In this document: positions 54,724 to 64,000 of the stretch, piece after piece
Position numbering within the stretch: position 1 is the stretch's first letter
Layout: each line of letters opens with the position of its first letter
Source: Paucibacter sp. PLA-PC-4
Lineage (GTDB): Bacteria > Pseudomonadota > Gammaproteobacteria > Burkholderiales > Burkholderiaceae_C
Direction: 5' to 3'
Length of the DNA stretch: 64,000 nucleotides
NCBI RefSeq assembly: GCF_026241155.1
Contig: NZ_JAPFGP010000008.1
Location: 186,001 to 250,000 of the forward strand
Program-made: the position numbers and the translations under genes
Notes under the pieces: generated by a model
What the model was told of the DNA's origin: nothing
Databases searched by the model: none
The model's input: only the letters and a program-made list of their open reading frames with translations

Positions 54724-54987
54724 ATGGCCGATCCCACTCCCCAAGAAGTTCAGCAATTCATCGCCAACGGCCTGCCCTGCCAAACGCTGCAGGTGGAAGG
54801 CGATGGCCGGCATTTCTTCGCCACCATCGTCTCCACCGAGTTCGAAGGCCTGTCCCGTGTGCGCCGCCATCAGCGCGTGTACCAGGCCCTGGGTGACCGT
54901 ATGCGCGAGCAAATCCACGCGCTGTCCATGAAAACGCTAACGCCGGCCGAGCATGCTGCGGCCCCGGCCGAGCACCATCATTCCTGA
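54724..54987 (+). CDS. BolA/IbaG-family protein with His-rich tail
   Basis: An 87-residue BolA-family protein: VQQFIANGLPCQTLQVEGDGRHFFATIVS, FEGLSRVRRHQRVYQALG and IHALSMKTLTPAE. The Cys in GLPC is a possible iron-sulfur ligand with a glutaredoxin partner. After the usual end the protein continues with about twelve residues ending EHHHS, three consecutive His codons (54973-54981) just before the stop and a hairpin leading to hisG. murA, which I recall as usually following bolA, is absent. Confidence 0.92.
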   Translation: MADPTPQEVQQFIANGLPCQTLQVEGDGRHFFATIVSTEFEGLSRVRRHQRVYQALGDRMREQIHALSMKTLTPAEHAAAPAEHHHS

Positions 54988-54988
54988 G

Positions 54989-55030
54989 CGCCATCCGCTT
55001 TTCTGCAAGCGGGTGGCGGCGAGGCGCCGC
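54989..55030 (+). promoter_or_regulatory. Overlapping hairpins between bolA and hisG (possible attenuator-like leader)
   Basis: A 12-base stem pairs 54989-55000 with 55007-55018 around a 6-base loop, with one G-T mismatch. A second stem pairs GCGGCG (55016-55021) with CGCCGC (55025-55030). The two share 55016-55018, so they compete. They begin two bases after the bolA stop and the His-His-His codons. No T run follows, so classical termination is not supported. Confidence 0.4.
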
Positions 55031-55086
55031 TAGGTGAACCCGCTGCCGTCCCGCTGAACCCGATTCACAAGGACGACAGACGCACC

Positions 55087-55725
55087 ATGATCACCCTGGC
55101 TCTCTCCAAAGGCCGCATCTTCGACGACACCCTGCCGCTGCTGCGCGCGGCCGGCATTGAGGTGCTGGAAGACCCTGAAACCTCGCGCAAGCTGATTCTT
55201 GCGACCAGCAATCCCGAAGTCCGCATCGTGATGGTGCGTGCGTCCGACGTGCCGACTTATGTCCAGCATGGCGGTGCCGATCTGGGCGTGGCCGGCAAGG
55301 ACATCTTGATCGAGCATGGCGGTGCGGGCCTCTACCAGCCCTTGGACCTGAACATCGCGAAGTGCCGCGTGAGCGTGGCGGTGCGCCAGGGCTTTGACTA
55401 CGCGGGGGCCGTCAGGCAGGGTTCGCGCATCCGCGTGGCCACCAAGTACACCGAGATCGCACGCCAGCACTTCGCCGAGAAAGGCGTGCACGTCGATCTG
55501 ATCAAGCTCTACGGCTCGATGGAGCTGGCACCGCTGACGGGCCTGGCCGATGCCATCGTCGATATGGTCTCCACCGGCAACACCCTGCGCGCCAACCACC
55601 TGAGCGAGGTCGAATTCATCATGGACATCTCGGCCCGTCTGGTCGTCAATCAGGCCGCGCTGAAGCTCAAGCGCGAACCCTTGCGACGCCTGATTGACGC
55701 CTTTGCCTCCGCCATCCCGAAATGA
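55087..55725 (+). CDS. hisG: ATP phosphoribosyltransferase, short form
   Basis: A 212-residue short-form HisG, the first committed enzyme of histidine synthesis. Signals are [44 protein letters not shown], and the PRPP-binding [21 protein letters not shown]. The short form lacks the C-terminal regulatory domain and normally needs HisZ, which is not in this window. Its stop overlaps the hisD start (ATGA). Confidence 0.97.
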   Translation: MITLALSKGRIFDDTLPLLRAAGIEVLEDPETSRKLILATSNPEVRIVMVRASDVPTYVQHGGADLGVAGKDILIEHGGAGLYQPLDLNIAKCRVSVAVRQGFDYAGAVRQGSRIRVATKYTEIARQHFAEKGVHVDLIKLYGSMELAPLTGLADAIVDMVSTGNTLRANHLSEVEFIMDISARLVVNQAALKLKREPLRRLIDAFASAIPK

Positions 55726-57047
55726 GCCACATGATGTCCTTGACGCTCCGCCAACTGAACACCGCCAGCCCCGAGTTCGAAGCCGAGTTCCAGCGCGTGT
55801 TGCACTGGTCGGCCGAGACAGATTCGGCCATCGAGACTCGCGTGGCCGAGATCTTGGCCGATGTGCGCGAGCGCGGCGATGCGGCCGTGCTGGAGTACAC
55901 GGCCCGCTTTGACGGCCTGCAGGCCGCCAGCGTGGCCGTGCTGGAATTGACGCGCGAGGAACTGAAGGCTGCATTCGAGGCCATCACCCCGGCCCAGCGC
56001 GGCGCGCTGCAGGCCGCTGCCGAGCGCGTGCGCAGCTATCACGAGCGCCAGAAGCAGGCCTGCGGCCTGAGTTGGAGCTACCGCGACGAAGACGGCAGCC
56101 TGCTGGGGCAAAAAGTGACCCCGCTGGACCGCGTGGGCATCTATGTGCCGGGAGGCAAGGCGGCCTATCCGAGCAGCGTACTGATGAATGCCATTCCTGC
56201 CCATGTGGCCGGCGTGCCCGAGATCATCATGGTGGTGCCGACGCCCAAGGGCGAGAAGAACCCGCTGGTGCTGGCCGCCGCCTATGTGGCCGGCGTGCAC
56301 CGCGCCTTCACGATAGGCGGCGCCCAAGCGGTCGCAGCGCTGGCCTATGGCACGGCGACAGTGCCGCGCGTCGACAAGATCACAGGCCCCGGCAACGCCT
56401 ATGTGGCGAGCGCGAAGAAGCATGTGTTCGGTCAGGTCGGCATCGACATGATCGCCGGCCCCAGTGAGATCCTGGTGCTGGCCGATGGCACGACCCCGCC
56501 GGACTGGGTGGCGATGGACCTGTTCAGCCAGGCCGAGCACGACGAACTGGCGCAGAGCATCCTGCTGTGTCCCGATGCGGGCTATATCGATAAGGTCCGC
56601 GAGGCTATCGAGCGCCTGTTGCCGACCATGCCCCGCGCCGCAGTGATCCGAGCCTCGCTGGAGGGCCGTGGTGCCCTGATCGAGACCCGTTCGATGGACG
56701 AGGCGTGCGAGATCAGCAATCGCATCGCGCCGGAGCATCTGGAGGTGTCCAGCGCCGATCCGCACAGCTGGGAGCCGCTGCTGCGCCATGCCGGCGCGAT
56801 CTTCCTGGGCGCCTACACGAGTGAGTCGCTGGGCGACTACTGCGCAGGGCCCAACCATGTTCTGCCGACTTCGGGCACCGCGCGCTTTTCGTCGCCGCTG
56901 GGGGTTTATGACTTCCAAAAGCGCAGCAGCCTGATCGAGGTCAGCGAGGCCGGCGCCCAGAAGCTGGGGCCGATTGCTGCCGAACTGGCATATGGCGAAG
57001 GCCTGCAAGGGCATGCCAGGGCTGCTGAGATGCGCTTGAAAAATTGA
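55722..57047 (+). CDS. hisD: Histidinol dehydrogenase
   Basis: A 441-residue HisD that oxidises histidinol to histidine in two NAD-dependent steps. Typical segments are [65 protein letters not shown], and the zinc/active-site [12 protein letters not shown] and RIAPEHLEV. Two ATGs at 55731 and 55734 are alternative starts, but the coupled ATG at 55722 overlaps the hisG stop. It is followed by a foreign-looking insert rather than directly by hisC. Confidence 0.97.
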   Translation: MSHMMSLTLRQLNTASPEFEAEFQRVLHWSAETDSAIETRVAEILADVRERGDAAVLEYTARFDGLQAASVAVLELTREELKAAFEAITPAQRGALQAAAERVRSYHERQKQACGLSWSYRDEDGSLLGQKVTPLDRVGIYVPGGKAAYPSSVLMNAIPAHVAGVPEIIMVVPTPKGEKNPLVLAAAYVAGVHRAFTIGGAQAVAALAYGTATVPRVDKITGPGNAYVASAKKHVFGQVGIDMIAGPSEILVLADGTTPPDWVAMDLFSQAEHDELAQSILLCPDAGYIDKVREAIERLLPTMPRAAVIRASLEGRGALIETRSMDEACEISNRIAPEHLEVSSADPHSWEPLLRHAGAIFLGAYTSESLGDYCAGPNHVLPTSGTARFSSPLGVYDFQKRSSLIEVSEAGAQKLGPIAAELAYGEGLQGHARAAEMRLKN

Positions 57048-57057
57048 GTTAGCCGCC

Positions 57058-57453
57058 ATGAACTACGCAATAGCCTTGCTCGCTGCTGCCTCAATATTGC
57101 CTTTGACCGTTTGGGCCGCTGATCCGTGCCAGACGCAGAGCAACACCATGGAGACTAATGCCTGTGCGAAGCTTCAGTTCGACGAGCAAGACAGACTGCT
57201 GAACGTTGCGTACCAAGCCTTGCTAAAGGCCGTTCCGGCAGCTAACGACCCTGGAATTACTGGTGATAGTCCTAGAGCGCTACTGGTCAAAGCCCAGCGA
57301 CGTTGGGTCGATTTCCGCGACGCTGATTGCAAGGCCAAATATCAGCTCTATGCAGGCGGCACCATAAAAAATGTGATCTACCTCGGGTGCATGCGTGAGC
57401 GAACGCAGCAGCGCATCAAGGATCTCGCTTCCTCGGAGTGGCAAGGTGGCTAG
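57058..57453 (+). CDS. LprI-like (DUF1311) exported protein
   Basis: A 131-residue protein with a Sec signal peptide (MNYAIALLAAASILPLTVWA). The mature part fits DUF1311, the lysozyme-inhibitor LprI N-terminal family: CQTQSNTMETNACAKLQFDEQDRLLN, LLVKAQRRWVDFRDADC and the third-Cys region YLGCMRERTQQRIKDL. Relatives inhibit lysozyme or are uncharacterised. Its codons are visibly less G+C-rich than those of hisD (several ATA, AAA and CTA), suggesting transfer. It interrupts the his operon, 10 bases after hisD. Confidence 0.82.
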   Translation: MNYAIALLAAASILPLTVWAADPCQTQSNTMETNACAKLQFDEQDRLLNVAYQALLKAVPAANDPGITGDSPRALLVKAQRRWVDFRDADCKAKYQLYAGGTIKNVIYLGCMRERTQQRIKDLASSEWQGG

Positions 57454-57514
57454 CCCCTTTTTGGGACTTACGCCCCCAGCCGCTGCTCGCGTCTCAGCTT
57501 GATCGATGAAATAG

Positions 57515-57545
57515 ACACGAAGTTCGTGCAACACGAACTTCGTGT
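57515..57545 (+). promoter_or_regulatory. Tandem palindromic operator of the toxin-antitoxin pair
   Basis: Two 13-base palindromes, CACGAAGTTCGTG (57516-57528) and CACGAACTTCGTG (57532-57544), are centred 16 bases apart and together form a perfect 14-base inverted repeat with a 3-base spacer. They end 14 bases before the antitoxin ATG. Two adjacent sites are what a ribbon-helix-helix antitoxin tetramer usually occupies. Confidence 0.85.
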
Positions 57546-57558
57546 TAAATTTCGGGCT

Positions 57559-57780
57559 ATGAAGAATGTGACCGTCAGCATGGAGGACAGCGTCGCCGAA
57601 TGGGCCCGGCTGGAGGCTGCGCGACGCAATACCAGCGTGTCCCGCCTGCTCGGCGAGATGCTGGCCGAGAAGATGCGGCATGACGACGCCTATCAGCGCG
57701 CGCTCCAGGATTGGCTGCACCGGGAGCGTTCCTGGGTTTCGAACGGTGCGGCCTATCCGGCGCGCAGCGCTGAAGCATGA
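57559..57780 (+). CDS. Ribbon-helix-helix antitoxin (CopG/VapB type)
   Basis: A 73-residue protein. The N-terminus has the RHH pattern: beta strand KNVTVSMED, helix SVAEWARLEAARRN, turn TSVSRLLGEMLAEKM. The acidic and aromatic C-terminus (RALQDWLHRERSW) is suited to wrapping the toxin. ATG 57559 puts the beta strand at the N-terminus. Its TGA overlaps the toxin ATG. The tandem palindromes just upstream are probably its operator, giving autoregulation. Confidence 0.85.
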   Translation: MKNVTVSMEDSVAEWARLEAARRNTSVSRLLGEMLAEKMRHDDAYQRALQDWLHRERSWVSNGAAYPARSAEA

Positions 57781-58217
57781 AGCCGGTCTTTGTGGACACC
57801 TCGGTGCTGATCCTCAGCGAGGACGGTGCCGATCCCATTGCCCGGGCCAAGGCCTTGGCCTGGTTGATGTTGTTGTGGCAGCAGCGCGCTGGCCGGGTCT
57901 CGACCCAGGTGCTGAACGACTTCTACCGCATGGTCACGACCCGCATTCAGCCGCCCATGCCCAATGGCGATGCCCGCGCCGAGGTGCGGCGCTACCAGCG
58001 CTGGAACCCCTGGGCCATCGACCATACGACGGTTGAGAGCGCCTGGTCGATCGAGAGCCGCTTCGGCCTGGCCTATGCCGACGCACTGATTGTTGCGGCC
58101 GCCAAGGCCCAGGGCTGTGAGCTGCTCTTGAGCCTGGAACTGCCGCACGAGCAGCAGTTCGACAGCGTGCGAACCCTCAACCCCTTGCTGAGCGAGCCCA
58201 CCGCATGGACCGACTGA
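57777..58217 (+). CDS. PIN-domain toxin (VapC-like)
   Basis: A 146-residue PIN nuclease: Asp7 in VFVDTSVLI, Asp102 in YADALIVAAA, and carboxylates at the other two metal positions as Asp48 (usually Glu) in STQVLNDFY and Glu121 (usually Asp) in LSLELPHEQ. All four acidic positions are kept, two as conservative swaps, so it is probably active as an RNase (inference). It begins inside the antitoxin stop and its own last codons overlap the hisC start by 13 bases. Confidence 0.88.
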   Translation: MKPVFVDTSVLILSEDGADPIARAKALAWLMLLWQQRAGRVSTQVLNDFYRMVTTRIQPPMPNGDARAEVRRYQRWNPWAIDHTTVESAWSIESRFGLAYADALIVAAAKAQGCELLLSLELPHEQQFDSVRTLNPLLSEPTAWTD

Positions 58218-59281
58218 CGCAGAGCCTGGCCCTCATCCGCGACGATGTGCGCGCCACCCAGGCCTATCCGGTGCAAAGCGCCGCCGGCCTGATCAAGCTG
58301 GACACGATGGAGAACCCGTTCCGGCTGCCCGAGGCGCTGCAGCGCGAGCTGGGCGAACGCCTGGGCCGGGTCGCGATCAACCGCTACCCTGCGGCGCGCA
58401 CCGGCGTGCTGGCCGCGGCGCTGGCCGCGCATGCCGGCATGCCGCCGGGCTGCGCCATCACGCTGGGCAATGGCTCGGACGAGATCATCACGATGCTGTC
58501 CATGGCGATCAGCCGCCCGGGCGCGAAGATCCTGTCGCCGCTACCCAGCTTCGTGATGTACGAGATCTCGGCGCGCTACCAGGGCCTTGGCTTCGTCGGC
58601 GTGACGCTGACGGCCGATTTCGAACTCGACGAGGCGGCCATGCTGGCCGCGATTGCTCAGCATCAGCCGGCCCTGATCTATCTGGCCTATCCGAACAACC
58701 CGACCGCCAACCTGTGGGACGCGGGCGCGATCGAGCGCATCGTCGAGGCAGCCCCCGGTCTGGTGGTGATGGACGAGGCCTACCAGCCCTTTGCGGCGCG
58801 CGATTGCATGGAGTTGCTGTCGCGCTTTGCGAATGTCCTGGTGATGCGCACCATGAGCAAGTTCGGCCTGGCCGGCGTGCGCATCGGCTATTTGATCGGC
58901 CAGCAGGCGCTGATCAAGGAAATTGACAAGGTCCGCCCGCCGTTCAATATCGGCGTGCTCAATGCCGAGGCCGGGCTGTTCGCGCTGGAGCATGCCGAGG
59001 TCTATGCCGCTCAGGCCGAGATCCTGCGCGCCGAGCGCGACCGTCTGCTGGCCGAGCTGGCGCAAATACCCGGTATCCACCCTTATCCGAGCCAGGGCAA
59101 TATGATTCTGGCCAGGGTGTGCGACGCGGCACGCAGCTTCGACGCGATGAAGGGCCGGGGCGTGCTGATCAAAAATGTTTCGGCCATGCACCCGCTGCTG
59201 GCCAATTGCCTGCGAATCACGGTGGGCACGCCTGAGGAAAACGCGGCGATGCTGGCCGCACTGAAAGAGAGTCTGTCATGA
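58205..59281 (+). CDS. hisC: Histidinol-phosphate aminotransferase
   Basis: A 358-residue PLP enzyme of fold type I. It has [11 protein letters not shown], the [11 protein letters not shown] loop, DEAYQPF and the PLP lysine in [15 protein letters not shown]. It converts imidazole-acetol phosphate to histidinol phosphate. ATG 58205 lies inside the PIN toxin gene, so toxin translation leads into hisC. Its stop overlaps the hisB start (ATGA). Confidence 0.96.
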   Translation: MDRLTQSLALIRDDVRATQAYPVQSAAGLIKLDTMENPFRLPEALQRELGERLGRVAINRYPAARTGVLAAALAAHAGMPPGCAITLGNGSDEIITMLSMAISRPGAKILSPLPSFVMYEISARYQGLGFVGVTLTADFELDEAAMLAAIAQHQPALIYLAYPNNPTANLWDAGAIERIVEAAPGLVVMDEAYQPFAARDCMELLSRFANVLVMRTMSKFGLAGVRIGYLIGQQALIKEIDKVRPPFNIGVLNAEAGLFALEHAEVYAAQAEILRAERDRLLAELAQIPGIHPYPSQGNMILARVCDAARSFDAMKGRGVLIKNVSAMHPLLANCLRITVGTPEENAAMLAALKESLS

Positions 59282-59874
59282 GCGCCCCACGCATTGCCGA
59301 AGTCAGCCGCAACACCAAGGAAACCCAGATCAGGGTGCGCGTCAATCTGGACGGCAGTGGCGAGGCCAGGCTCAACACCGGCATCGGTTTCTTCGACCAC
59401 ATGCTCGACCAGATCGCCCGCCACGGCTTGATTGACCTGGATATAGAGGCCAAAGGCGACCTGCACATCGACGGCCACCACACGGTCGAGGACGTGGGCA
59501 TCACTTTGGGGCTGGCCGTGGCTCAAGCCATCGGCGACAAGAAGGGCATCACTCGCTACGGGCACAGCTATGTGCCGCTGGACGAGGCGCTATCGCGTGT
59601 GGTGGTCGATTTCTCCGGCCGCCCGGGTCTGCAGATGGACTGCAAGTTCACCGCCGGCAGCATCGGTGCCTTCGATACCCAGCTGACTTTCGAGTTCTTC
59701 CAGGGCTTTGTCAACCACGCCCTGGTCAGTCTGCATGTCGACAATCTGAAGGGCCATAACGCCCACCACCAGGCCGAGACCATGTTCAAGGCTTTCGGCC
59801 GCGCGCTGCGCATGGCGATGACCTTGGATCCGCGCAGCGCCGGCGTGATTCCTTCGACCAAGGGAAGTCTTTGA
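59278..59874 (+). CDS. hisB: Imidazoleglycerol-phosphate dehydratase
   Basis: A 198-residue monofunctional HisB dehydratase with the two metal-binding repeats [14 protein letters not shown] and [12 protein letters not shown] in the first half, and [12 protein letters not shown] and [19 protein letters not shown] in the second. The N-terminal phosphatase domain found in enterobacteria is absent, so a separate histidinol phosphatase must exist elsewhere. It is coupled to hisC and is two bases from hisH. Confidence 0.97.
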   Translation: MSAPRIAEVSRNTKETQIRVRVNLDGSGEARLNTGIGFFDHMLDQIARHGLIDLDIEAKGDLHIDGHHTVEDVGITLGLAVAQAIGDKKGITRYGHSYVPLDEALSRVVVDFSGRPGLQMDCKFTAGSIGAFDTQLTFEFFQGFVNHALVSLHVDNLKGHNAHHQAETMFKAFGRALRMAMTLDPRSAGVIPSTKGSL

Positions 59875-59875
59875 G

Positions 59876-60523
59876 ATGAGCCGTACCGTTGCGGTCGTCG
59901 ATTACGGCATGGGCAATCTGCGCTCGGTGTCGCAGGCCGTGCTGCATGTGGCGCAGGATTCGGGCCTGGATGTGGTGATCACGGCCAAGCCCGAGGAGGT
60001 CTATGCCGCCGAGCGGGTCGTGCTGCCGGGCCAGGGCGCGATGCGTGACTGCATGCGTGAACTGGCCGATTCGGGTCTGAAGGAGGCCGTGCTCGACGCC
60101 GCCGCGAACAAACCGCTCATGGGCGTCTGCGTCGGCATGCAGATGCTCTTGGACCACAGCGAGGAACAGGACACGCCAGGTCTAGGCCTGATCCCGGGCC
60201 AGGTCAGGCGTTTTCGGCTCGAAGGCCAGATCCAGCCTGATGGCAGCCGCTACAAGGTGCCACAGATGGGCTGGAACCGTGTGCGCCAGAGCCGGCCCCA
60301 CCCGATATGGGCCGGTGTACCCGACGAATCCTGGTTTTATTTCGTGCACAGTTTTTATGCACAGCCGTTAGATGCGCACCACAGCGCGGGGGAAACCGAG
60401 TACGGCCTGCGCTTTACCTGTGCGGTGGCCCGGGATAATATTTTTGCTACCCAATTCCACCCTGAGAAAAGTGCCGCGCTCGGGCTCGCCCTGTACCGCA
60501 ACTTCCTGCTTTGGAAGCCTTGA
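59876..60523 (+). CDS. hisH: Imidazole glycerol phosphate synthase, glutamine amidotransferase subunit
   Basis: A 215-residue class I glutamine amidotransferase. The triad is Cys85 in [10 protein letters not shown], His195 and Glu197 in QFHPEKS. It supplies ammonia to HisF. Also characteristic are [11 protein letters not shown] and VPQMGWN. ATG 59876 is two bases after the hisB stop. Confidence 0.97.
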   Translation: MSRTVAVVDYGMGNLRSVSQAVLHVAQDSGLDVVITAKPEEVYAAERVVLPGQGAMRDCMRELADSGLKEAVLDAAANKPLMGVCVGMQMLLDHSEEQDTPGLGLIPGQVRRFRLEGQIQPDGSRYKVPQMGWNRVRQSRPHPIWAGVPDESWFYFVHSFYAQPLDAHHSAGETEYGLRFTCAVARDNIFATQFHPEKSAALGLALYRNFLLWKP

Positions 60524-60597
60524 GGACATCCACGTCTTCTTCCCCTGCACTTGTTCTCGTCCTTCTTCTCCCATTTCTCACCACTTCTGCCTCGGCC
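60524..60597 (+). other. Pyrimidine-rich hisH-hisA spacer
   Basis: The 74 bases before hisA are strikingly C/T-rich on the coding strand and show no purine-rich ribosome site. A frame stays open from 60511 through hisA, but the added sequence is Ser/Pro/Leu-rich and not HisA-like. Confidence 0.5.
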
Positions 60598-61341
60598 ATG
60601 CTGCTGATCCCTGCGATTGACCTGAAAGACGGCAAGTGTGTTCGCCTTGAACAAGGCGACATGAATGTCTCCACCACCTTTGGCGAAGATCCCGCCGCGA
60701 TGGCCCGAAGATGGGTGGACGCCGGCGCGCGCCGTCTGCATCTGGTGGACCTGAACGGGGCCTTTGCCGGCAAACCGGTCAACGAACCGGCCATCAAGGC
60801 CATCCTGCGCGAGGTCGGCAGCGAGATCCCGGTGCAGCTGGGTGGCGGCATCCGCGACCTCGACACCATCGAGCGCTATCTCGATGACGGCCTTAGCTAC
60901 ATCATCATCGGCACGGCCGCCGTCAAGAACCCCGGCTTTTTGCAGGACGCGGCCACCGCGTTTGGCGGCCACATCATCGTCGGCCTCGATGCCAAAGACG
61001 GCAAGGTCGCGACCGACGGCTGGAGCAAGCTGACCGGTCATGAGGTGATCGATCTGGCCAAGAAGTTCCAGGACTACGGCATCGAGGGCGTGATCTATAC
61101 CGACATCGGCCGCGACGGCATGCTGACTGGCATCAATATCGAGGCCACTGTCAAGCTGGCGAGGGCGCTGACGATTCCAGTGATCGCCTCCGGCGGCCTG
61201 TCGAATATGGCTGACATCGAGGCGCTGTGCGCGGTCGAGGACGAGGGCGTCGAGGGCGTGATTTGCGGCCGCGCCATCTACACCGGCGCGCTCGACCTGG
61301 CCGCCGCTCAGGTGCGTGCTGACGAGTTGAGCCGGGGCTGA
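60598..61341 (+). CDS. hisA: ProFAR isomerase
   Basis: A 247-residue TIM barrel: [16 protein letters not shown] with the catalytic Asp, [31 protein letters not shown], the second catalytic Asp in [10 protein letters not shown], and VIASGGLSN. It catalyses the Amadori rearrangement in histidine synthesis. ATG 60598 gives the standard length. Seven bases separate it from hisF. Confidence 0.97.
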   Translation: MLLIPAIDLKDGKCVRLEQGDMNVSTTFGEDPAAMARRWVDAGARRLHLVDLNGAFAGKPVNEPAIKAILREVGSEIPVQLGGGIRDLDTIERYLDDGLSYIIIGTAAVKNPGFLQDAATAFGGHIIVGLDAKDGKVATDGWSKLTGHEVIDLAKKFQDYGIEGVIYTDIGRDGMLTGINIEATVKLARALTIPVIASGGLSNMADIEALCAVEDEGVEGVICGRAIYTGALDLAAAQVRADELSRG

Positions 61342-61348
61342 TCGAGCG

Positions 61349-62118
61349 ATGCTGGCCAAGCGCATCATTCCCTGCCTGGATGTGACCGGCGGTCGCGTCG
61401 TCAAGGGCATCAACTTTCTGGAACTGCGCGACGCTGGTGATCCGGTCGAGATCGCCGCCCGCTATAACGAGCAGGGCGCCGATGAGCTGACGTTTCTGGA
61501 CATCACCGCGACCAGCGATGGCCGCGATCTGATCCTGCACATCATCGAAGCCGTCGCCAGCCAAGTCTTCATTCCGCTGACGGTGGGTGGCGGCGTGCGC
61601 GAGGTGGCCGATGTTCGGCGCCTGCTGAACGCCGGCGCCGACAAGGTCAGCTTCAACTCGGCCGCGATCGCCAATCCGCAAGTCATCCGCGATGCGTCCG
61701 AGAAGTACGGCGCCCAGTGCATCGTTGTCGCAATCGATGCCAAGCGCCGCGCTGATGGTGACTCACGTGGCCACGGCTGGGATGTCTACAGCCATGGTGG
61801 CCGCAAGAACACCGGCCTGGATGTCGTGAGCTGGGCCAAGCAGATGGCCGAGCATGGCGCCGGCGAGATCCTCTTGACCAGCATGGATCGTGATGGCACC
61901 AAAAGCGGCTTCGACCTGGCGCTGACCCGCGCCGTCAGCGACGCGATCAATGTGCCGGTGATCGCCTCCGGCGGTGTCGGCTCCTTGGACGACCTGGCCG
62001 ACGGCGTACAGCAAGGCGGCGCCGACGCGGTGCTGGCCGCCAGCATCTTTCACTATGGTCAGCACACGGTCGGCGAGGCCAAGGCCTTGATGGCGGCGCG
62101 TGGGATTCCTGTTCGTCA

Positions 62119-62122
<4 letters not shown>
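61349..62122 (+). CDS. hisF: Imidazole glycerol phosphate synthase, cyclase subunit
   Basis: A 257-residue TIM barrel that makes imidazole glycerol phosphate and AICAR from PRFAR and the ammonia from HisH. Characteristic are [18 protein letters not shown] with catalytic Asp11, [19 protein letters not shown]-type [12 protein letters not shown] and the second Asp in [15 protein letters not shown]. Its stop overlaps the rsmD start; hisI and hisE do not follow. Confidence 0.97.
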
Positions 62123-63470
<1,348 letters not shown>

Positions 63471-64000
63471 TCAGAGCCGCCAGAGCTCGCCGTAGCGCGG
63501 CGCGGTCGGCCAGTCTGCGGCCGAAGCTGGTGGCGGCCTGGCCTGCGACACCCAGCGTCTGGCCAGCATCCAGCCACCGTGGCTGACGACCAGCGCCGGT
63601 TTGTGCACCGACCACTCCCCGGCCCTGGCCAGCAGCGCATTCAGCGCCTCGCCGCCGCCCGGCGCATAAGCACTGAAGTCCGCGCACCAAGCATCGACTT
63701 CGGCCCGGCCGATGGCGTGCCAGGTCTTGCCCTCCCAGTTGCCGAAGTCCAGTTCCAGGAGAGCCGCATCGACCCGGTGGGTCCAGCCCCAGCGCCGCAG
63801 CCAGGCGCCGACGTCGCGGCAGCGGCGCAGCGGCGAGCTGTGGATGCAGTGCGGCAGGCGCTCGCGCCGGGCAGTGGCCTGGATGCGGCGGGCCAAGCGC
63901 TTGGCGCGGCGCCAATGCACCGGCAGATCGGTGCTGGCGCCGATGCAGCGTCCGGCCGCCCCCTCGGGCCGCGGATGGCGCCAGGCCCAGACTCGTTGAT
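63471..64000 (-). CDS. Histidine phosphatase-family protein (5' end outside window)
   Basis: The last 175 residues of a phosphoglycerate-mutase-like phosphatase. The frame is open to the right edge. Near the visible start WAWRHPRPEGAAGRC supplies the catalytic-His loop (RHP in place of RHG), followed by HSSPLRRCRDV with the conserved Arg, LLELDFGNWEG and the second His in LVVSHGGWM. The GTG at 63920 is internal. It looks like an alpha-ribazole phosphatase or PGM-like enzyme, but a cobalamin role is only a guess. It abuts the ferredoxin gene tail-to-tail. Confidence 0.85.
   Translation of the reverse strand, partial: QRVWAWRHPRPEGAAGRCIGASTDLPVHWRRAKRLARRIQATARRERLPHCIHSSPLRRCRDVGAWLRRWGWTHRVDAALLELDFGNWEGKTWHAIGRAEVDAWCADFSAYAPGGGEALNALLARAGEWSVHKPALVVSHGGWMLARRWVSQARPPPASAADWPTAPRYGELWRL

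Noticed and set aside
57454..57514. A terminator after the LprI-like gene (CCCCCTTTTTGGG)
   Set aside because: The arms are very short and the T run is inside the loop; not convincing.

Overview
The window is a compact, high-G+C chromosomal segment of a betaproteobacterium. Gene content and order point to Burkholderiales, probably the Roseateles/Rubrivivax/Leptothrix side: ResB/CcsA next to cytochrome c4 and EngB, MsrPQ, a TtcA/FolB/FolM-type cluster, a Bug-type solute-binding protein, polyhydroxyalkanoate and wax-ester genes, and a bolA-hisGDCBHAF cluster. This placement rests on family recognition; no search was run. I saw no rRNA or tRNA genes, CRISPR array, prophage or complete insertion sequence. 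Nearly every stretch over 300 bases is coding; the one real exception is 32182-32736.

Layout. 1-9.4 kb: 3' end of uvrA, an S9 peptidase with a charged insertion, a UPF0149 protein, a voltage-gated-type K+ channel with a zinc ribbon, a DUF808 membrane protein, a REP-associated-type transposase that has lost its HUH histidines, an amidohydrolase and a LysR regulator. 9.4-18.2 kb: a Bug binding protein with an N-formylglutamate amidohydrolase, a PhyH oxygenase, glmU, a DUF4136 lipoprotein and a pteridine reductase/folB/ttcA operon. 18.2-24.9 kb: msrPQ, System II cytochrome c maturation (ResB, CcsA), cytochrome c4, engB. 25-32.3 kb: an epoxide-hydrolase-like enzyme, a PlpD-like type Vd patatin autotransporter coupled to a DUF1631 protein, and groESL with a readable promoter and CIRCE operator.

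32.7-37.1 kb looks accessory: a soluble orphan histidine kinase, a UspA protein, several small conserved-looking proteins and a deletion scar joining a headless LysR gene to the tail of an MFS gene. 37.1-40 kb is a TetR-SDR-MFS module with two matching palindromic operators. 40-48.9 kb holds an AraC/DJ-1 regulator, an isochorismatase-like hydrolase, an M20/DUF2817/DUF1415 operon, an orphan ABC binding protein, a cytoplasmic molybdopterin oxidoreductase and a lipoprotein peptidase. 48.9-52.9 kb groups a PHA-system protein, an acyl-CoA-binding protein and a wax-ester-synthase-type acyltransferase, suggesting neutral-lipid storage.

53-62.1 kb carries an ABC exporter, bolA and hisG-hisD-hisC-hisB-hisH-hisA-hisF. 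An LprI-like gene and an RHH-PIN toxin-antitoxin pair with a tandem palindromic operator are inserted between hisD and hisC, and the toxin gene overlaps hisC. hisI and hisE do not follow hisF; rsmD, coaD, a YfhL-type ferredoxin and a histidine phosphatase do.

The most interesting signals are the toxin-antitoxin pair inside the his operon, the His-codon-rich end of bolA followed by competing hairpins before hisG, the HUH-less transposase, the LysR/MFS scar and the paired TetR operators.
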